Shown: positions 49,510 to 62,275, counted from the stretch's first letter. The stretch is 64,000 nt of DNA from Thozetella sp. PMI_491 (GCA_021432635.1 MU270099.1:66693-130692); one strand, 5' to 3'. Notes: a model not told the origin generated them from the sequence alone. Program-made: numbers and translations.

Positions 49510-51131
49510 AGGGTGGCAGCATAGTATTGTATATAAAACTTAGCTCTTATGATCCAGTCGAATACATCATGAATCACGGGATCATTCTGCAAACATTGTA
49601 CTAAGACTAGGAACTTTCCGGGGTTGTGTCCACATGTTTCTCTTGGACCACGGATCCACACCGCATCGCAGCGATTGTGGCGACAGCGGGCTCAAGATTC
49701 AGCGAACGAAGCTTGTCCACACCACCACCACCAAAGGCCTCAAAACCAACTGATCACTCACGACACCCCATCGCCCGCGTCGATGTCGTCTTCAGTGGCG
49801 AAGTAGCTGGCGAGACTGGAACCAACTGCAGCCGAGCGCGAAATCCTGCTTAAGTTTGAACCAATCACTGTGCTTCAATCCAGTGGGTCCACTTTTAACC
49901 GACCGCCCCGACCACCACGGAATACGCGTTTTGAGCATATAAGTTCGTTTACAGTGCGTTTTCGACCTATCTGTGATACATAGCACAGGTCACATCTATA
50001 TTAAAGCATTTAATTCGCTGCCCACTGAGCTACTCACCGAGATCTCGTTACCGTCGGTCTGTACGGTTGGCTGGCAAAGCAGCTGGGTTGCCAGCCAGCG
50101 TTATAAGTTAGTTTCATAAGGTCGTCGGTCAGAACCCTATTTCTCCCAGCGACTCGAAGATGGCCTTCAGTCAGCTCTCGCGCCCCGAAGGGTCGCGCGA
50201 GAGAAATAGGCCCCGGAGCGTAGCGGAGGCCGCCTATTTTACCATAAGATGGCTAATTACTTAGGGTAGTTTACAACTGCGCGATTAAATAAGGGGGGGT
50301 TTAGGGGGTCCCCCCAATTACGCTGGCTACACTGGCTACGCGAAGGTTAGAAAGTAATGATAGGGCTCATTTATAAGAATGGACCGAACGGCCGGAACTA
50401 TAATCTAGTGTAGGGAGACTTTCCTTGAAGTTGTCGACGGTCTATGAGCATTTTGAGCTGGCTTATATTTTGGCCGTAATTGTGTTAAATAGTATGTTAG
50501 TATCGGGGATAGGACAGCTCGTCTGATAACGACCACATAGTTTTGAGCAGATAGAAATAAGCGGCAGAGTTTGCTAATAAGAGGGTGGCTCTTCCGAGAG
50601 CATCCCCTAGGGCACCTGCGTTTTCTAGACTCTCACCGCTAGTAGAGTTATATTATAAATATACACGGCTGTTACACATATATCCGAGCTTTAACTCTAC
50701 TTAGATGTCTCTACCTCTACCTTGCGTCCACAGTAGCTACACTTTCCTTTACAGGGAGCGAATACACCAGCTCAGCAGGGCAGCTTACAAAGCTCAAACA
50801 GTTTATAGAAGGGAAGCTGGCAGAATAAGCCGCCCATATCGAGTCCAGCAGCCCTCTGGTCTCTAGGCTATAGGAATCTCTGTTAAAGGGCCGAGATATC
50901 TCCATAGAGAAGTTAGATAATACACATACCATTGCAGTAGAAAGTATCAAGAAGATAAAAGCGTATAATAAATACCGGAATAAAATACTTACAGAAATAA
51001 CCACATCGAGACAAAGCAGCCGAGAACCCTTGAAGATATAACAGTCCCTCTACTCATATCTTCAACGAAACAGTAGTCTGTGCTACTAGGCCAGTGGCTG
51101 AGATCAACCGGGAATGTTTACCTGACATGTA
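49510..51131. other. Gene-poor, repeat-rich stretch with hairpins
   Basis: At about 50007-50055 a short stretch reads FNSLPTELLTEIS, like the start of an F-box, and then degenerates, suggesting a gene relic. Two adjacent GC-rich hairpins lie at 50175-50239, followed by a G-run/C-run pair near 50297-50319. The open frame at 50717-51004 (minus) is not recognisable. The rest is AT-rich. Confidence 0.45.
50175..50239. repeat. Two tandem GC-rich hairpins
   Basis: Hairpin one pairs CTCTCGCGC (50175-50183) perfectly with GCGCGAGAG (50195-50203). Hairpin two starts at the next base and pairs AAATAGGC (50204-50211) with GCCTATTT (50232-50239). The block sits in AT-rich sequence and is probably part of a mobile element end, though no partner end was found. 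Confidence 0.6.
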
Positions 51132-51186
51132 ACGTAATCCATAAGCGAGCCGTACACGCAAGCGAGTCGTACACTCGAGATCACAC

Positions 51187-51335
51187 GTTAAATCCAATAG
51201 TTATTTCTTAACTTGTTAAACCAACCAATTCTGGATCAATATTTCTAAAGTTTGATATACACTTTTTCTTACCGATAATTGATATATAGATCTATAATTG
51301 GTTGGTTTGGAAAGTTAAGAAATATTGGGTTTAAC
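51187..51335. mobile_element. Small inverted-repeat element (MITE) inside the left arm of the larger element
   Basis: About 149 bp bounded by GTTAAATCCAATA and its near complement TATTGGGTTTAAC. The arms of about 42 bp share TTTCTTAACTT and AAACCAACCAATT. The right arm of the host element is uninterrupted at the matching point and has a single TTAA there, so a TTAA target duplication (51188-51191 and 51331-51334) is plausible. Confidence 0.7.
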
Positions 51336-51482
51336 AAGGAGCTTTTATCCTTGCCGCATACCTCTTTACTACACAACACATATTTGACTCCACTATTCGC
51401 CCTATCCGTCGCTTAAATCTTTAGCGTAAAAGTAGCATAGAAATAGCATATTTGTTACAGTTAAAGGCTTAAGAAGCCCTCT

Positions 51483-51502
51483 AGGAGGCCCTGGGGCCTC
51501 CT
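51483..51502. repeat. Perfect short palindrome
   Basis: AGGAGGCCC and GGGCCTCCT pair perfectly around a two-base loop and are followed by a T-rich stretch. It lies in the interior of the inverted-repeat element. No function is claimed. Confidence 0.5.
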
Positions 51503-52425
51503 TTTATTTACTCCCTATGTAATACCATAGGCAACCCGCCTGTGGCAGCCACCTAGATCCAGGGGCGTTCAGTAGCTAATCTAGAGACCCCAGGGGCCTA
51601 GTCCCTAAGAGGATTGACTATTAGCTAGTAACCTTGTAGGAACTTTCCTCCTATAAGAGTCAGTCGATATAGCCAAGGAGAATACAGTAATTCCCCCTAC
51701 TACCACCTAGTGTTCACCAGCTGCCTAGGGGACTAATACCATAGTATAATACCCTAAGAGTTAGTTTTTACAGCTAGTAATCAACACAGTAGTGCCTTTA
51801 AAATCTATCGTATTACATGTTTTACCTCTGGTAATTATTTAATATTATAAGTATTATAGTGTTCTTTTAAGGATTAAGCCCTTAGTTATTCAGTAAATTC
51901 TAGGTATATAATTAAGTAATCTACCGAGAGAAAAAGGGGAAGGAGGGTCAGCACCCTTTTTTTATCCTGAAAACACTATTAAAGCACCAAATTAGTGCTA
52001 AAGATTTTAGCAACAGATAGGGCGAATAGTGGAGTCAGGTAGGTGTTGTGTAGTAAAAGAGAGGTGTAGCAAGGATAAAAGCTCTTAACAAGTGATTTGG
52101 AGTGTATGACTTGCTTGTGTGTACGGCTCACTTATGGATTACGTTATCACTCGGCATATTTGACAAGGATGTCCTAACACGTGACGTTGGTTGACGGGCA
52201 CTTGTGTCCCCTTCACCTGAAGAGCGGCAACCAGGCAGCCACGGGTGCCTAGAAGTAGTCTAGTCAAACAGTCAAGCAGTAGCCGAATCGGAAAAGGTCG
52301 AGGTCCATGAAGTATCTCATTCTAAATTTAATCATTTCGGAGAAAGAGAGCATTAGAGTGGTCCAAACCCGCCGCCTCATTTTTAGTCGATCCAAAGCAC
52401 TCCTCGCTCCAACCTTGCTTCTGCT

Positions 52426-53534
52426 TTGCAAATGGCTAGCATGCAGTGCATCTCCGGCTTTCGGCAAAATTGTCAGTCTCAAGAGTCCAGCCCCTTGTTC
52501 TCAAAGCTTCCCGGAGAGATTCGCGAAGCAATCTGGACGGAAGCCCTTGCGTCATACGAGGTGAGAATCCCTCTGAAAGGTGGCCGTTGCGCGACATGGG
52601 ATTTACAATACGAACCTAGGACGAGTCCCGCGTCTACGATAATCACACTCCCTACCGGCGCCCCGGCTACCTGGCAGTGCACCGAACGGACTGTGCGCTC
52701 TTGCAAACATGCCAGCGTGTTTACACAGAGGCTTGGTTTCGACCCTGGGTGTCGCGCGTGCACACGCTCTGGCTTGCGTGGCCAGCACGCCGGCCCGCCG
52801 ATGAAGCAATTCTCACTGTAGAGAAATTTCAAGAGGGGTTGAGCTTGGTTCACGATAAGCATGGCGATGTCTCTCTCTCTCATGTCCGCGTCTTCTCCCA
52901 GCTGTGCAATGCAGGAGGTATTCGCGAGATTCTGGGCTTAAACTACTTTTACCCACGTGTCTTCACTTTGACCCTCCGTCACCATGACTGGTGGGAGTGG
53001 GAGACAGACAAGCGACTATATATTGGCGACAATCTCCCCAATTATATCGATGGAAACCTTCCAGCCTCGCTACAGGAGTTTAGAATGGAACTCGAGAGTC
53101 TACAGCGAAAAAGGACTCAGATCGACTACGTGGCGACGCAAATGGTCGAATCGTGGTCCTTTATGCGAAGAGATGGGGTCCGCATGACTGCTCAAGAAAG
53201 CGATTTTGAAACCGACGACTGGACTGGTAGCTCGATTTGGGAAGGGATGAGGTGGTTAAGAGACGAATCAGGACCAGAGACCCTCTCATACTATGTCAAG
53301 ACGGTTGTGTGGCGGCCGGCGAAGGGGTTTGCCTCGAAGAACAAGACCGCGCATCCCGGAAGGCTGCCCGAGTTGCACGTTCCGCGGCACTTCCCGGCTT
53401 TGCCCCATGCAAACTTGGACCGTGTCTTAGTCCGTACTCTGAACAACTTGGAGGTAGTACCTGGTACCCCCGCCGAGATGGTTAGAGAAATACTTCAGAC
53501 ACGGTGGAATAGGGTACCGCCTTCAAACAGTTAG
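52426..53534 (+). CDS. 2EXR/F-box-like hypothetical protein
   Basis: Two exons, 52426-52560 and 52620-53534, give 349 residues (347 if the in-frame ATG at 52432 is used). The 59 nt intron (GTGAGA...TAG) joins ALASYE to DESRVYDNHTPYRRPGYLAVHRTD. The N-terminal PLFSKLPGEIREAIWTEAL resembles the 2EXR/F-box-like motif common in uncharacterised fungal proteins. LLQTCQRVYTEAW follows, as in that group, and the rest is rich in Trp and Arg. No catalytic motif is visible and the function is unknown. It lies just downstream of the transposon island. Confidence 0.7.
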
Positions 53535-54171
53535 AACGGTTTAGAATATTTTGGTCGCTTATCCACCACAGTCGGTCCTACGCTGTATAGTAGGGAATAA
53601 CAGGTCTCTATGGCCCAGGGCAGGTATGGGTTTAGGCTTAACATGCCGCATGCATGGGTTTACGCAGTTGAGGTCTCTATTCCCCTATTCCCTAGGGGGG
53701 CGTGGCAGGCGCTCGGGTCTAGAAGCTAAAACGAGCAAGCCAACGGCGAAGAAGTTTTGCCCTTTATCGGAAGAAAGCCCCCAATAGATGATTGGCTTAA
53801 CAGGCTGGCGGGCTATATTTCCCAATGCTAACAAACTTCGCTGGTAGAGTCGGCAACCATAATCCTACCCTACCATGTGGGCGTCACATCAACCTTTTTC
53901 GTCAGAGGGCTAGAAATTAGAGAGAGAAAGGAAGTAATAAGCATTACGGGGCACGGTAGCTCGGACACACTTCAGAGCCCGCAGAAAGTAGCCTGACAAC
54001 TAACGGTGTATAATTAGCCCTTGGTGATTCTAAACCAAGACATTACCGAGTTTCCCTTATGCCTAAAATCATCGCACATACTCCGCAATCCGCGCATGTA
54101 ATACCATATCTTCTAAAACCAGACCTTAACCGCTGTATCCTTTAGCACGCCTCCTTGACTTTTCAGCTGCC
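53535..54171. other. Intergenic, no gene recognised
   Basis: About 640 bp between two convergent genes. The small frame at 53551-53787 has no family features. Confidence 0.5.
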
Positions 54172-57100
54172 TCAAGGTCCCTTGTATGGATTCGTGGCCG
54201 GCGGATTGATCAATGCGCCATAGTAATTAGGTGACGTGTCCGTGTTTGCCCCGGATAGATCCAACCAGTTCTTCTTATTCCCGCCTGCATTTCCAGCCCT
54301 TGGGATATTCTGCACGTCACACGCTGTCTTATGACTGTTCGGTATATATGGCTTGCGGGCAACCATGACATCTGGTGCTTCCAGGAATGTTGCCGTTAGC
54401 CCAGCTTCAACATGCCATTCAGTGTGACAGTGGAATAGTTGTATTCCAGGATTATCTGCCACAAAGCGAATCGTCGCGCCCGTATCGGGATAGACGATTA
54501 CAGTATCGCGGCGCATGGGGACAGCCGGTGTGGTATATAGACCAGGCCACATAGTACCGTCGCCGGCCCGACTAATCAGCTGGAAATTGTGGCCGTGTAA
54601 GTGGAAGGGATGTGCACGGGTGTCGTGGTTGTTGATATTAAGCTCAATGACGGCACCGAATGGGAGGATGACGGGGTTGACTTGACCATAGATTTGGGCG
54701 TTTAGAAGGTACTCGGCTGGGGCGCTCAAAGCAGTGAAGAAAGTGGGGACCTAAGGCATATTATTAGCGGAATGGGTGAGTCCGTAATTACACATGTCCC
54801 CCAATATAGGACTGACCTTCTGTGCAATATACGTCAAACCGTTGAACATGGAACGGGTCGAGCCCCAGGAGTTGGGGGCAAAGTCGGCTGTGAGATACAC
54901 GCTTTGAATCAATAGTCAGATTAACTCGCGTTTCACTTTAGAGGGCATGCTAGGATGCCAAAGATGTCGATGGAACCTACTATTGTACGTTGTCGGAGTC
55001 ATACATGGGGGTTTGGTCCCACGGCACAAGCGTTGAGTCGTCAAACGGCTGCGGCTGTAGAGTAAACGCCTTCGGTAGGCTCGCCGCTGTGTTATAGACC
55101 AGCCATCCGGTGCACTAAAAGGTTAGCCGTAGTTGGCCTAGAGTGAAGGTAGTTACTCACTGTCGGTTGCTGCCCTGGTGGGGTCTGCGAGCTGCCAAAC
55201 ATATCGGTCAAAAATTGCGATACGATAGCAAAATTTTGGCTGGCTGTTGCCTTTGCTCTGATGAGGACAGTATATCGTTGGGCAACGCCGACGAATAGCT
55301 GCTGTGTGTCCCATGGCTGGATATATACTCCGTCTACCTCAATGACAGTCATGGTGTGCTGGTCAAATTGGAGGTACTGCCCCGCAATAGCTCCCATATT
55401 GATTATGTGAAACTGATACAGCTTGCCTGGTACGATAGGAATCTGGACGTTCTGAGCCTCATTCATCAAACATGAATTTGGAACTGGCTCAGCGCCACTG
55501 GTGTTATTGGCGGATAGGAACCAGTTAATCAAGTACGGTGCCTCCACGTGATAGAAGTCGGACAACGTCAAAGTCACTTCGTTGTCTATGTTGCCGTAGT
55601 TTGCTAGTGCATTGTTGTCCCGAATTATAAGTGGGCCACGCAGACCGTCGACTAACAGCCTCTGTTAGCTAGAGAAATGGACCTTGTGCAGTATGGGATA
55701 CGAACTGTATTGTCCGCCAACATGAGAATGGTACCAATATGTACCGGACTGTGTGAAGGTGAACTCGTACACAAAAGCTGACCAATTATCAGTTCATTTG
55801 CCGATGCGACGTGGAGGGAGGGGGGAAGAGAGGCGAAGCCTACTTTGGCCGGGAGGTATGGGGCACTGTGTCACCATAGCCGGGCCATCCTCAAAGGTGG
55901 TGTTGATTTGGAACATGCCATGAAAATGAATAGCTGTGGTCTCGTTGCCAAGGTTGTTGACGACGTTGATCTTGACTGTGTCGCCAATATTGCCAACGAT
56001 CGGCGGACAAGGGAACTGACCGTTGATGCCGACGAGTGGACGATTGAATCCGTCGGGTGCTGCATTGACCCAGCCCACGCTCCAGTTCAAGGTAATTAGT
56101 TTTGGTTTGGGATTCGCTGTCACAGAGCCCCGAGGAGTTGTCGAAGTTGACGTCGATGACGTTTTGGTCGAAGATGAAGGTATGGATGTTGCCAGAGTGG
56201 ACATACTGCTAGAGGTGGGAGGCAGAGAAGACGATACGGTGGAGCTTATGCTCGATGACTTACTAGTCGTTGAACTACTCGTTTGGGTGGTGGTCGTACT
56301 TGTCTTGGGCGTCGCCACCTGGCTGCTAGAAACGCTGCTAGTCGTGGAAGTTTTGCCTGCAGTCGTGGACGAGCTGCTCGAAACGCCGCTACTCGTGGAT
56401 GTCTTGATAGAAGTCGTAGATGAAGCTGAAGATGTCGAAAGCGTGCTGACAGGAGGCGGCGGTCCCGGGGCGGCGACCGCGATGATTGTGTTTGTTTGAG
56501 AAGTGTATATCCTCCCGTTACCGAATACCGGGCGCTGAAACTTCTGAAGCCTCCCGGTTGCCCAGCCTAAGGCGATGGGCTGTAATGCTCCGTTTACCGG
56601 CACGGCTTTGTAGGCAACCAATCCCAAATTTATATCTGTCATCCAGACCTGGACACGCCTTTTAGCCGTCTCACTCGGACAATCGCAAGGTTTAGATGCA
56701 ACTTACCACACCCGTTCCGGCCTGACCGTTGTAGCTAGTGGTGGTAGGGTTCCCTTTGCATGCGCTACCCGTTGGCCCCGTCCCGGCCTGCGTAAAAACA
56801 GGATTTCCATTGCCGTCGAGACCGAATTTGAAGGCAGTCAGGACACCGTTTGTCGGACAGACATAGATGTATCCCCCGTCTAGAGGGTAGCTCCCAATAC
56901 CGCCAAAGAATGAGGCCCCGTTAAAGGCAATCTGCTGGAGAGCTGTAGAAGGTAAGCTTCGGCACACCAAACAAGTCAAATCTGAAAAGCATCGTGCCAA
57001 GAAGCGGAATACTAGGGAAGGAGATTAACTAACTCGCGTCCTTCCCACCATTGTTCGCGAAGCCGCCTAGATTGTCCGCGTTCATGATGTAAATCTAGAT

Positions 57101-58529
57101 TCGGCGTCTATGTTAGCATACCACTGACACCCAAGAGCATACGGATTCGTTCTTACGACACCATTCTTTCCAGATGCAACGGCGATCCCAGAGACCCCGA
57201 CTGCGGGAGCGTTGAATGTCCCTCGATCTAATAGCGCAACACCGGCTGATGAGATGTCCTGGTCGCCTCCGTTCAACTGTGTGTCGAAGTTGTAAGGTTC
57301 AAAGTAGTCTTGTTGTGTCAAGATGCCGGTGTTCGGGTCGACTGCAAAGTTGGCTACAACCTGTTCCAATGTGCTGATAGGGACCTTGCCATTGGCTGGC
57401 ACTCCTTGATTCTTGTTGACCCCGGGTCCAACGCCATTCCTGCATTTCATTGTCAGTTTGCCCATGTAGTCTTGCATCGTTACGAGAATTCCTACCCCGT
57501 TGTGAAGAAAACATTGCTCCCCTGTACCGCTAAGCCCATGCCACCTTGCCATATCCCGGCTTTTCCTCCAGTCTGCTTGTTAATGTCTGTCGGTTGGGGT
57601 GATGGTGCGCCTTTTATCTTGTCAGGAACCATCTTGGACATGATGTCCGTGAAGGGGATATGAGACTAACCTGGGGAAGCAACCATCGCCTGCATGGCGC
57701 CCACCGAGGCGGTCTTTGTGACAGTGACCAAAAGGCCAGTATAATTAAAGTTATCGCAGTGGCCACCAAAGCCCGCAATAATACTGTTGCCGATGATAGC
57801 GAGTCCTGGCCGCTGTAAGACAGTCCCTGCTACGAAGTATCGCGTCGGATCGTTCGTTGCCGGGCCACCGATGATAATCGGAAACCCCGGAACATCCGTT
57901 AAGTTCGGCAGCTTGACTGCGTAGGCCTTGTACTGACCTGAAAGCAGATAGTCACTGGATTAGTCCCTGGATATGATATGTGCGATAGAAAGCTTACCGT
58001 TGATGGTTCCACTCCCGGTTGCGGCACCATTCTTGTAGCCCTTGGAGAAGAAGTACATGATGTCCGTATTCGGATCTATAATCGGTGTTCCAGTGATGCC
58101 GATAGTTGGCGAAATGTCGCCACAGTTCGAATCTGCCGAAGAGAAAGGCGCGTCGAGAACCCGAGTGTACAGGACACTGCCCAAGAGCCCATCAAGCACA
58201 CGCACTATATTCTGGTTGGAGACGACAATCACCAATTCATTGGAGAAGCCTTTGGGGGTGTACGTCAGGGGCTTGGCGAGGAAAGCCTCGCTGGTATTGA
58301 ACTGCATTGTCCATGACTTGGTGAAGGTGCCCAGTTTGGAGGGATCGATGTTGTGGTAGGGCAGGTACCCCGATTGAAGAGAGTCCTTCTTTGTCAATAC
58401 CGACTCATGAAAACACTTAGTTGAAGGGCCGCGAAGGGAACCTACCGCATCTTGGTACTGATCTGTGAGACTCACAGCGCCGCACAGGGTCAGCAGGGGC
58501 AGAACACTGGCAGTACTGGTAAACCACAT
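54172..58529 (-). CDS. Secreted fusion: quinoprotein-like beta-propeller + Fet3-type multicopper oxidase
   Basis: One chain of roughly 1,150 residues in about a dozen exons. The start at 58529 gives a signal peptide ([20 protein letters not shown]). The N-terminal half resembles a PQQ-type beta-propeller, with [73 protein letters not shown] and [14 protein letters not shown]. Exon 56646 to about 55835 then runs without interruption from the last blade through a linker of about 110 Ser/Thr residues into the oxidase. Copper sites are [18 protein letters not shown] (about 55720), HPFHLHGH (about 54595) and [12 protein letters not shown] (about 54420). Residues matching the Fet3 iron-oxidation set appear: Glu in FYHVEA, Asp in FLTDMF and Asp in [10 protein letters not shown]. 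No C-terminal membrane anchor is seen (ends NPYKGP), so it is probably extracellular. Ferroxidase or laccase activity, and whether the propeller binds PQQ, remain inferences. Confidence 0.83.
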
Positions 58530-61249
58530 GATGAAACCTTCGACAAACTTTGCTTTCGTCCAAGGCGTGGGTAACTTCTGAGTGTCCCAAAGGATCGGGA
58601 GACGAGTACAACATGCCAAGACTTTTTGAAGTGCCGGGTGGCCAGGAGATGAACCAGAGCAGAGAACAGACGTGCCTGCGCTATCTGAGGCGTGATATCC
58701 CGGATTGGATCAACCAGAACTCGACTCAGTTTGGGACTAGTCTCGGCAATGGCGGCGTCGAAAGGCATGGCTGAACCCCTGTCGAGGCGCTACGATAGCG
58801 CAATACGACCTGGGCGGCAGCGAAGATGCACAAAATGTCTAGGTTGAGACATCATTGGGAGCAGCACTAGTGTGTGCTTCGTGCGACTGCTGCATCAGAA
58901 AGGCAGCATGTGCTGACCGGAATTCTGTGACATTGGCACAAGCGACAGCAAAAATTGACATTTGAATGCAGCTTCCCTGAGAAATGGTACGCTAATGCCA
59001 TGCTGGACGATAATACTGATGTTCGTCCACAGCTTGCCCAGCGGTACACCTCGTTGGGCGGATCTAACTGGTAGGGGGCTGCCCCTGAGCTGATACCTTC
59101 GTGTTCCTGCATGACGTAGGTGCAAGGACACTCCCTGGTCATAGGAGCGTAGCCAAAAGGTCGAGCTAATTTGGGGAATAGGGGCCAGCCACTTTCCAGG
59201 CGCGCACATCGCACTTTGGCTTTTCTGGTTAAGCCTATAAGATATCCTTATGGATCCCAGCCACCCGGAGCTGATTCTCCTAGAGCTGGGGTTCCTGACT
59301 AGAGGCCCTGAACCCTGGAGTCAACCGACCCGTGGTGCAGATTAGAGAAGACGCGGCGATGATGGGCACAGGGGTCAGCGAGGCCACACCTGAGCTTGGG
59401 TATCAAGTTCATTAATCGAGAACATGCTTTAGCTTTTTTTTTTTCTCTCCACTACCAGATCTGTTAATTCCCAGAGGTTAAAGTGAGCTAGAGAGTCAGC
59501 TCTACTGTCTTCTTCTCCGTATATTTAGTCGGTATCTAAGCAACTTTTTCCCGGCTCCTGGTTCTCTTGTACCAGCCCCTTGGCAACATTTACTTTCCAG
59601 TGACTTCCGATAGAAGCATGTGTTATGGGCCTCAATCGACAGCTGCATTTGGAGGACGCTTTGAGGATGAGGCCTCGATTCGGATCTCTCGCCCATAACG
59701 GGCAATGTGGCAACGCCATGCAGGCAAGCAAGCCTGCGGCGACCGCGTGGGGGTCACCGCTAGCGTTGGCCTACCCCACTAAAAGTTTCGATGTACTGTA
59801 AATGCAACACCTACCTACCTAAGATAGGTATCTACTGGATTCCAAGGATGAGCTGAGGCGGGATTCCAGCCACGGGGAACGTTCAGCCCTTGGCTGGCAT
59901 TATCGTGGCGCTCGCTTATCTCTCCCGTTGATAGAAACCGCGTTGCCAAGCAGCGTCTCCTGGTATTGACCGGCCATTTCATGGCCAGCGGGTAGCAAAT
60001 AGAGGCCAGAAGCCTTATCGTACCTGGGTCAGGCTCGCAATGTGCCTGGGGAGCCACGACGGGAAGAGCTAGCTGCAGTGTGGTTACCTGCAGTAGCACA
60101 CCTTCAGCTAGCGATAAAGTTACGGTTTATTGGATTATGAACAGGGGTAGTGGCCAATCGGACCGCTAACGAAAACGCCGATAAAGAAGCCGGAAGACAG
60201 CTGAATGTTGTCGACGGTCTCGAGGCCAAAGCAAGGTAGTCTCGACGCAGGAAAAGAAAATGCCGCTCCTGAATTAGTAGCCCAGTGCCCAACACATTTG
60301 GGCTCAAGTAGGCGCAACACCTCGAGATTGAAAATTGGGCTGACTGCTCCACTTCTTAGCCACTGCAATACGATGGAAGCCCTGCCCCCATGCCTCGTCT
60401 CGGCAGTCTTATGGCCAAGTTCGGTCACTCTCGTCGTAAGAAGCAATGATCTCCAGTTTTGTACCCATTGTACCTAAAGCACGGATCAGCTCTGATACCT
60501 ATGGGAAAGGAAAGGAGCGACCGACAACAGCTGTGAGCATGGAGGGGAGTGGACGATCCGACCTGGCGGTTTTGATCCACCATTTCCTTTTGTAGACCTT
60601 TTCACCCGCCCAAGAAACTACAGAGGATATGTGCATCGCCTCCAGGGAGACTTCGTTCATTTGGAAATGCGAATGCTGATCAACAATGCTTCAAGTTGTA
60701 CCCTGGAAGTTCCAGTTTCTGAGAATTGCGCACTTTAATCGCTGGGTTAATCAGATGTTCGTTGCCCCGCTTCTATGAATTGAACTTTCGGTGACTGGCC
60801 GAAAATGACCGATCCAGTCATTCGATTGCCGCCCATCGAGGATCAGGTGAAGCCTGTGAATGGATATAAGTATACGGTGAACATTTGGTGTTTGTTTCGG
60901 AACGGCGCCAAGGCCTTGGAGGCTAATCGGCCTTGGCTACCGTACCATAGTCAGGTACCTAACAGGTAAGTAGGTAGGTATGTACCTAGGTACTGTCCCT
61001 ACAATAGCAACAGCCCTACAAACCCCGCAAACGCCACCCTCGCTACGTTTTCTGCGAGAATGCTCGCTCGGGCACAATCGGAGTCAGCACTACGAAGTGC
61101 TTCGTCAATGTACAGTATACTGTCTTCTCATCCATATATACAATGGCTGGAAAGGGACCAGAGCTGCTGTCGCGCTATGTAAAGATGCCGGACGTTTTGG
61201 CCTAGAGAAGTTTCAAAAACTTCTTGCCAAACTACAGACTTCAATTTTG
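58530..61249. other. Long intergenic region, no gene recognised
   Basis: About 2.7 kb without a supportable gene. It includes a T-run at about 59434 and two clusters of TAGGTA/TACCTA motifs (about 59806-59830 and 60955-60990). The first part should contain the promoter of the fusion gene. Confidence 0.5.
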
Positions 61250-62275
61250 GCTACCTCTACGCTGAACAGCATCCTCCTGCAAGGAGGAGCAGCTTTCATT
61301 CATGACGATGGATTCCACATCAAGCCTCCAATTTGCGACGTCCTAGTTGTAGGTAATGAGATCGTCAGAATAGTGCCTCAGATTTCGCTCGGAGAACTCG
61401 AGGCTGCTTCGATCAAGACGATCGACTAACACAACAAGATCATAAGCCGGGGCTTCATCGGCACCCACCATCATCTCTATGATACCCCGCAACTTTCCAT
61501 CAAGCCTATACTCGCTAGAGCATACATTCTAGGCCCAGTTAACTACCGCATTGGAGGCCCTCGATGCGGGAGCGACCACCCTTTATCGACCATTCGAGCG
61601 TTATCCTTGGCGCTGACTATAGTAAGATGCATCGACGGCTGACACCTGGGACGATTGCGACTTTTTGGGAGCTAACAGGTTCTAACTGGCTAAAACTAGC
61701 ATTCAGGCCCAAGTATCTTCTAGCCTATGCACCACCTACGGCTATACGCCGCCTTGTATTGTCTCTAACTGGGCGCCCTTTACCTTCCAGGATGATGGTT
61801 ATACCCTGGGTTCTCGAGGCTTTCGAATCTCTGGCAGCATCCAGGCTTTACAGGAACGGGCGGGTATAGGAACAGGAGGGTGCACATCGGCCTCGCTAAT
61901 GACAACCTCTACCTCCCTCACGCGGCCATGACCGGCCTGTACGCGCGTCGAGCGGGGCCTTGGGCTGGGGAAACAGGGAGAATGGAGCCGCCATGTTGGG
62001 CCACCGGTTGAGACGGTATTCAATCTCGGTACGGTTGCCGGCGCGAAGGCTGCGGAGCTCGCCGACAAGGCTGGTCCTATCGCCATCGGACTAAAGGCGG
62101 ACTTTATTATTTTCGTCGCAACTAGCCCTCCCATGCTACTAGCGGCTGAGGAGGATCCTCTCTTAGCAGTTGTAATGCAGTCGAGCGAGCGGGACGTAGA
62201 AACTGCGAGTATCGATGGTATTGTAAGGAAGGAAGACTCCAGATGTACCTATCATACCCAAACTCGAAGGAGGTA
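61250..62275 (+). pseudogene. Amidohydrolase (cytosine-deaminase/chlorohydrolase-like), disrupted
   Basis: Successive frames spell a metal-dependent amidohydrolase. LLQGGAAFIHDD and CDVLVVGNEIVRIVPQI are followed by ASIKTID, then a TAA (61427-61429), then NKIISRGFIGTHHHLYDT, which holds the metal-binding HxH. EALDAGATTL loses frame before DHSSVILGADYSKMH. PWVLEAFESLA ends at a stop, VHIGLANDNLYLP and GLYARR appear in another frame, and FNLGTVAGAKAAELADKAGPIAIGLKADFIIF with SIDGIVRKEDS forms the C-terminal part. At least one stop and several frame changes make it non-functional. Confidence 0.75.

Larger units (their letters stand above)
51132..52144. mobile_element. Non-autonomous inverted-repeat DNA element, TA-flanked, with nested insertion
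   Basis: Terminal inverted repeats of about 126 bp face each other: the left arm is 51132-51186 plus 51336-51406, and the right arm is 52017-52144. The outer ends are ACGTAATCCATAAG and its complement, each flanked by TA (51130-51131 and 52145-52146), which suggests Tc1/mariner-type insertion. Arms share long stretches such as AGCTTTTATCCTTGC and GACTCCACTATTCGCCCTATC; many differences are C/T or A/G. The interior of about 600 bp has no coding frame and includes a perfect short palindrome at 51483-51502. Confidence 0.8.

Noticed and set aside
50717-51004. 95-codon hydrophobic minus-strand frame
   Set aside because: Lies in repeat-rich sequence; no family match I can name, and no splice partners.
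55845-56499. Long plus-strand frames opposite the multicopper oxidase linker
   Set aside because: They are antisense shadows of the Ser/Thr-repeat linker, whose codon bias keeps the opposite strand open.
59806-60990. TAGGTA/TACCTA motif clusters as telomere-like repeats
   Set aside because: Copies are few and irregular, and they do not match the TTAGGG unit.
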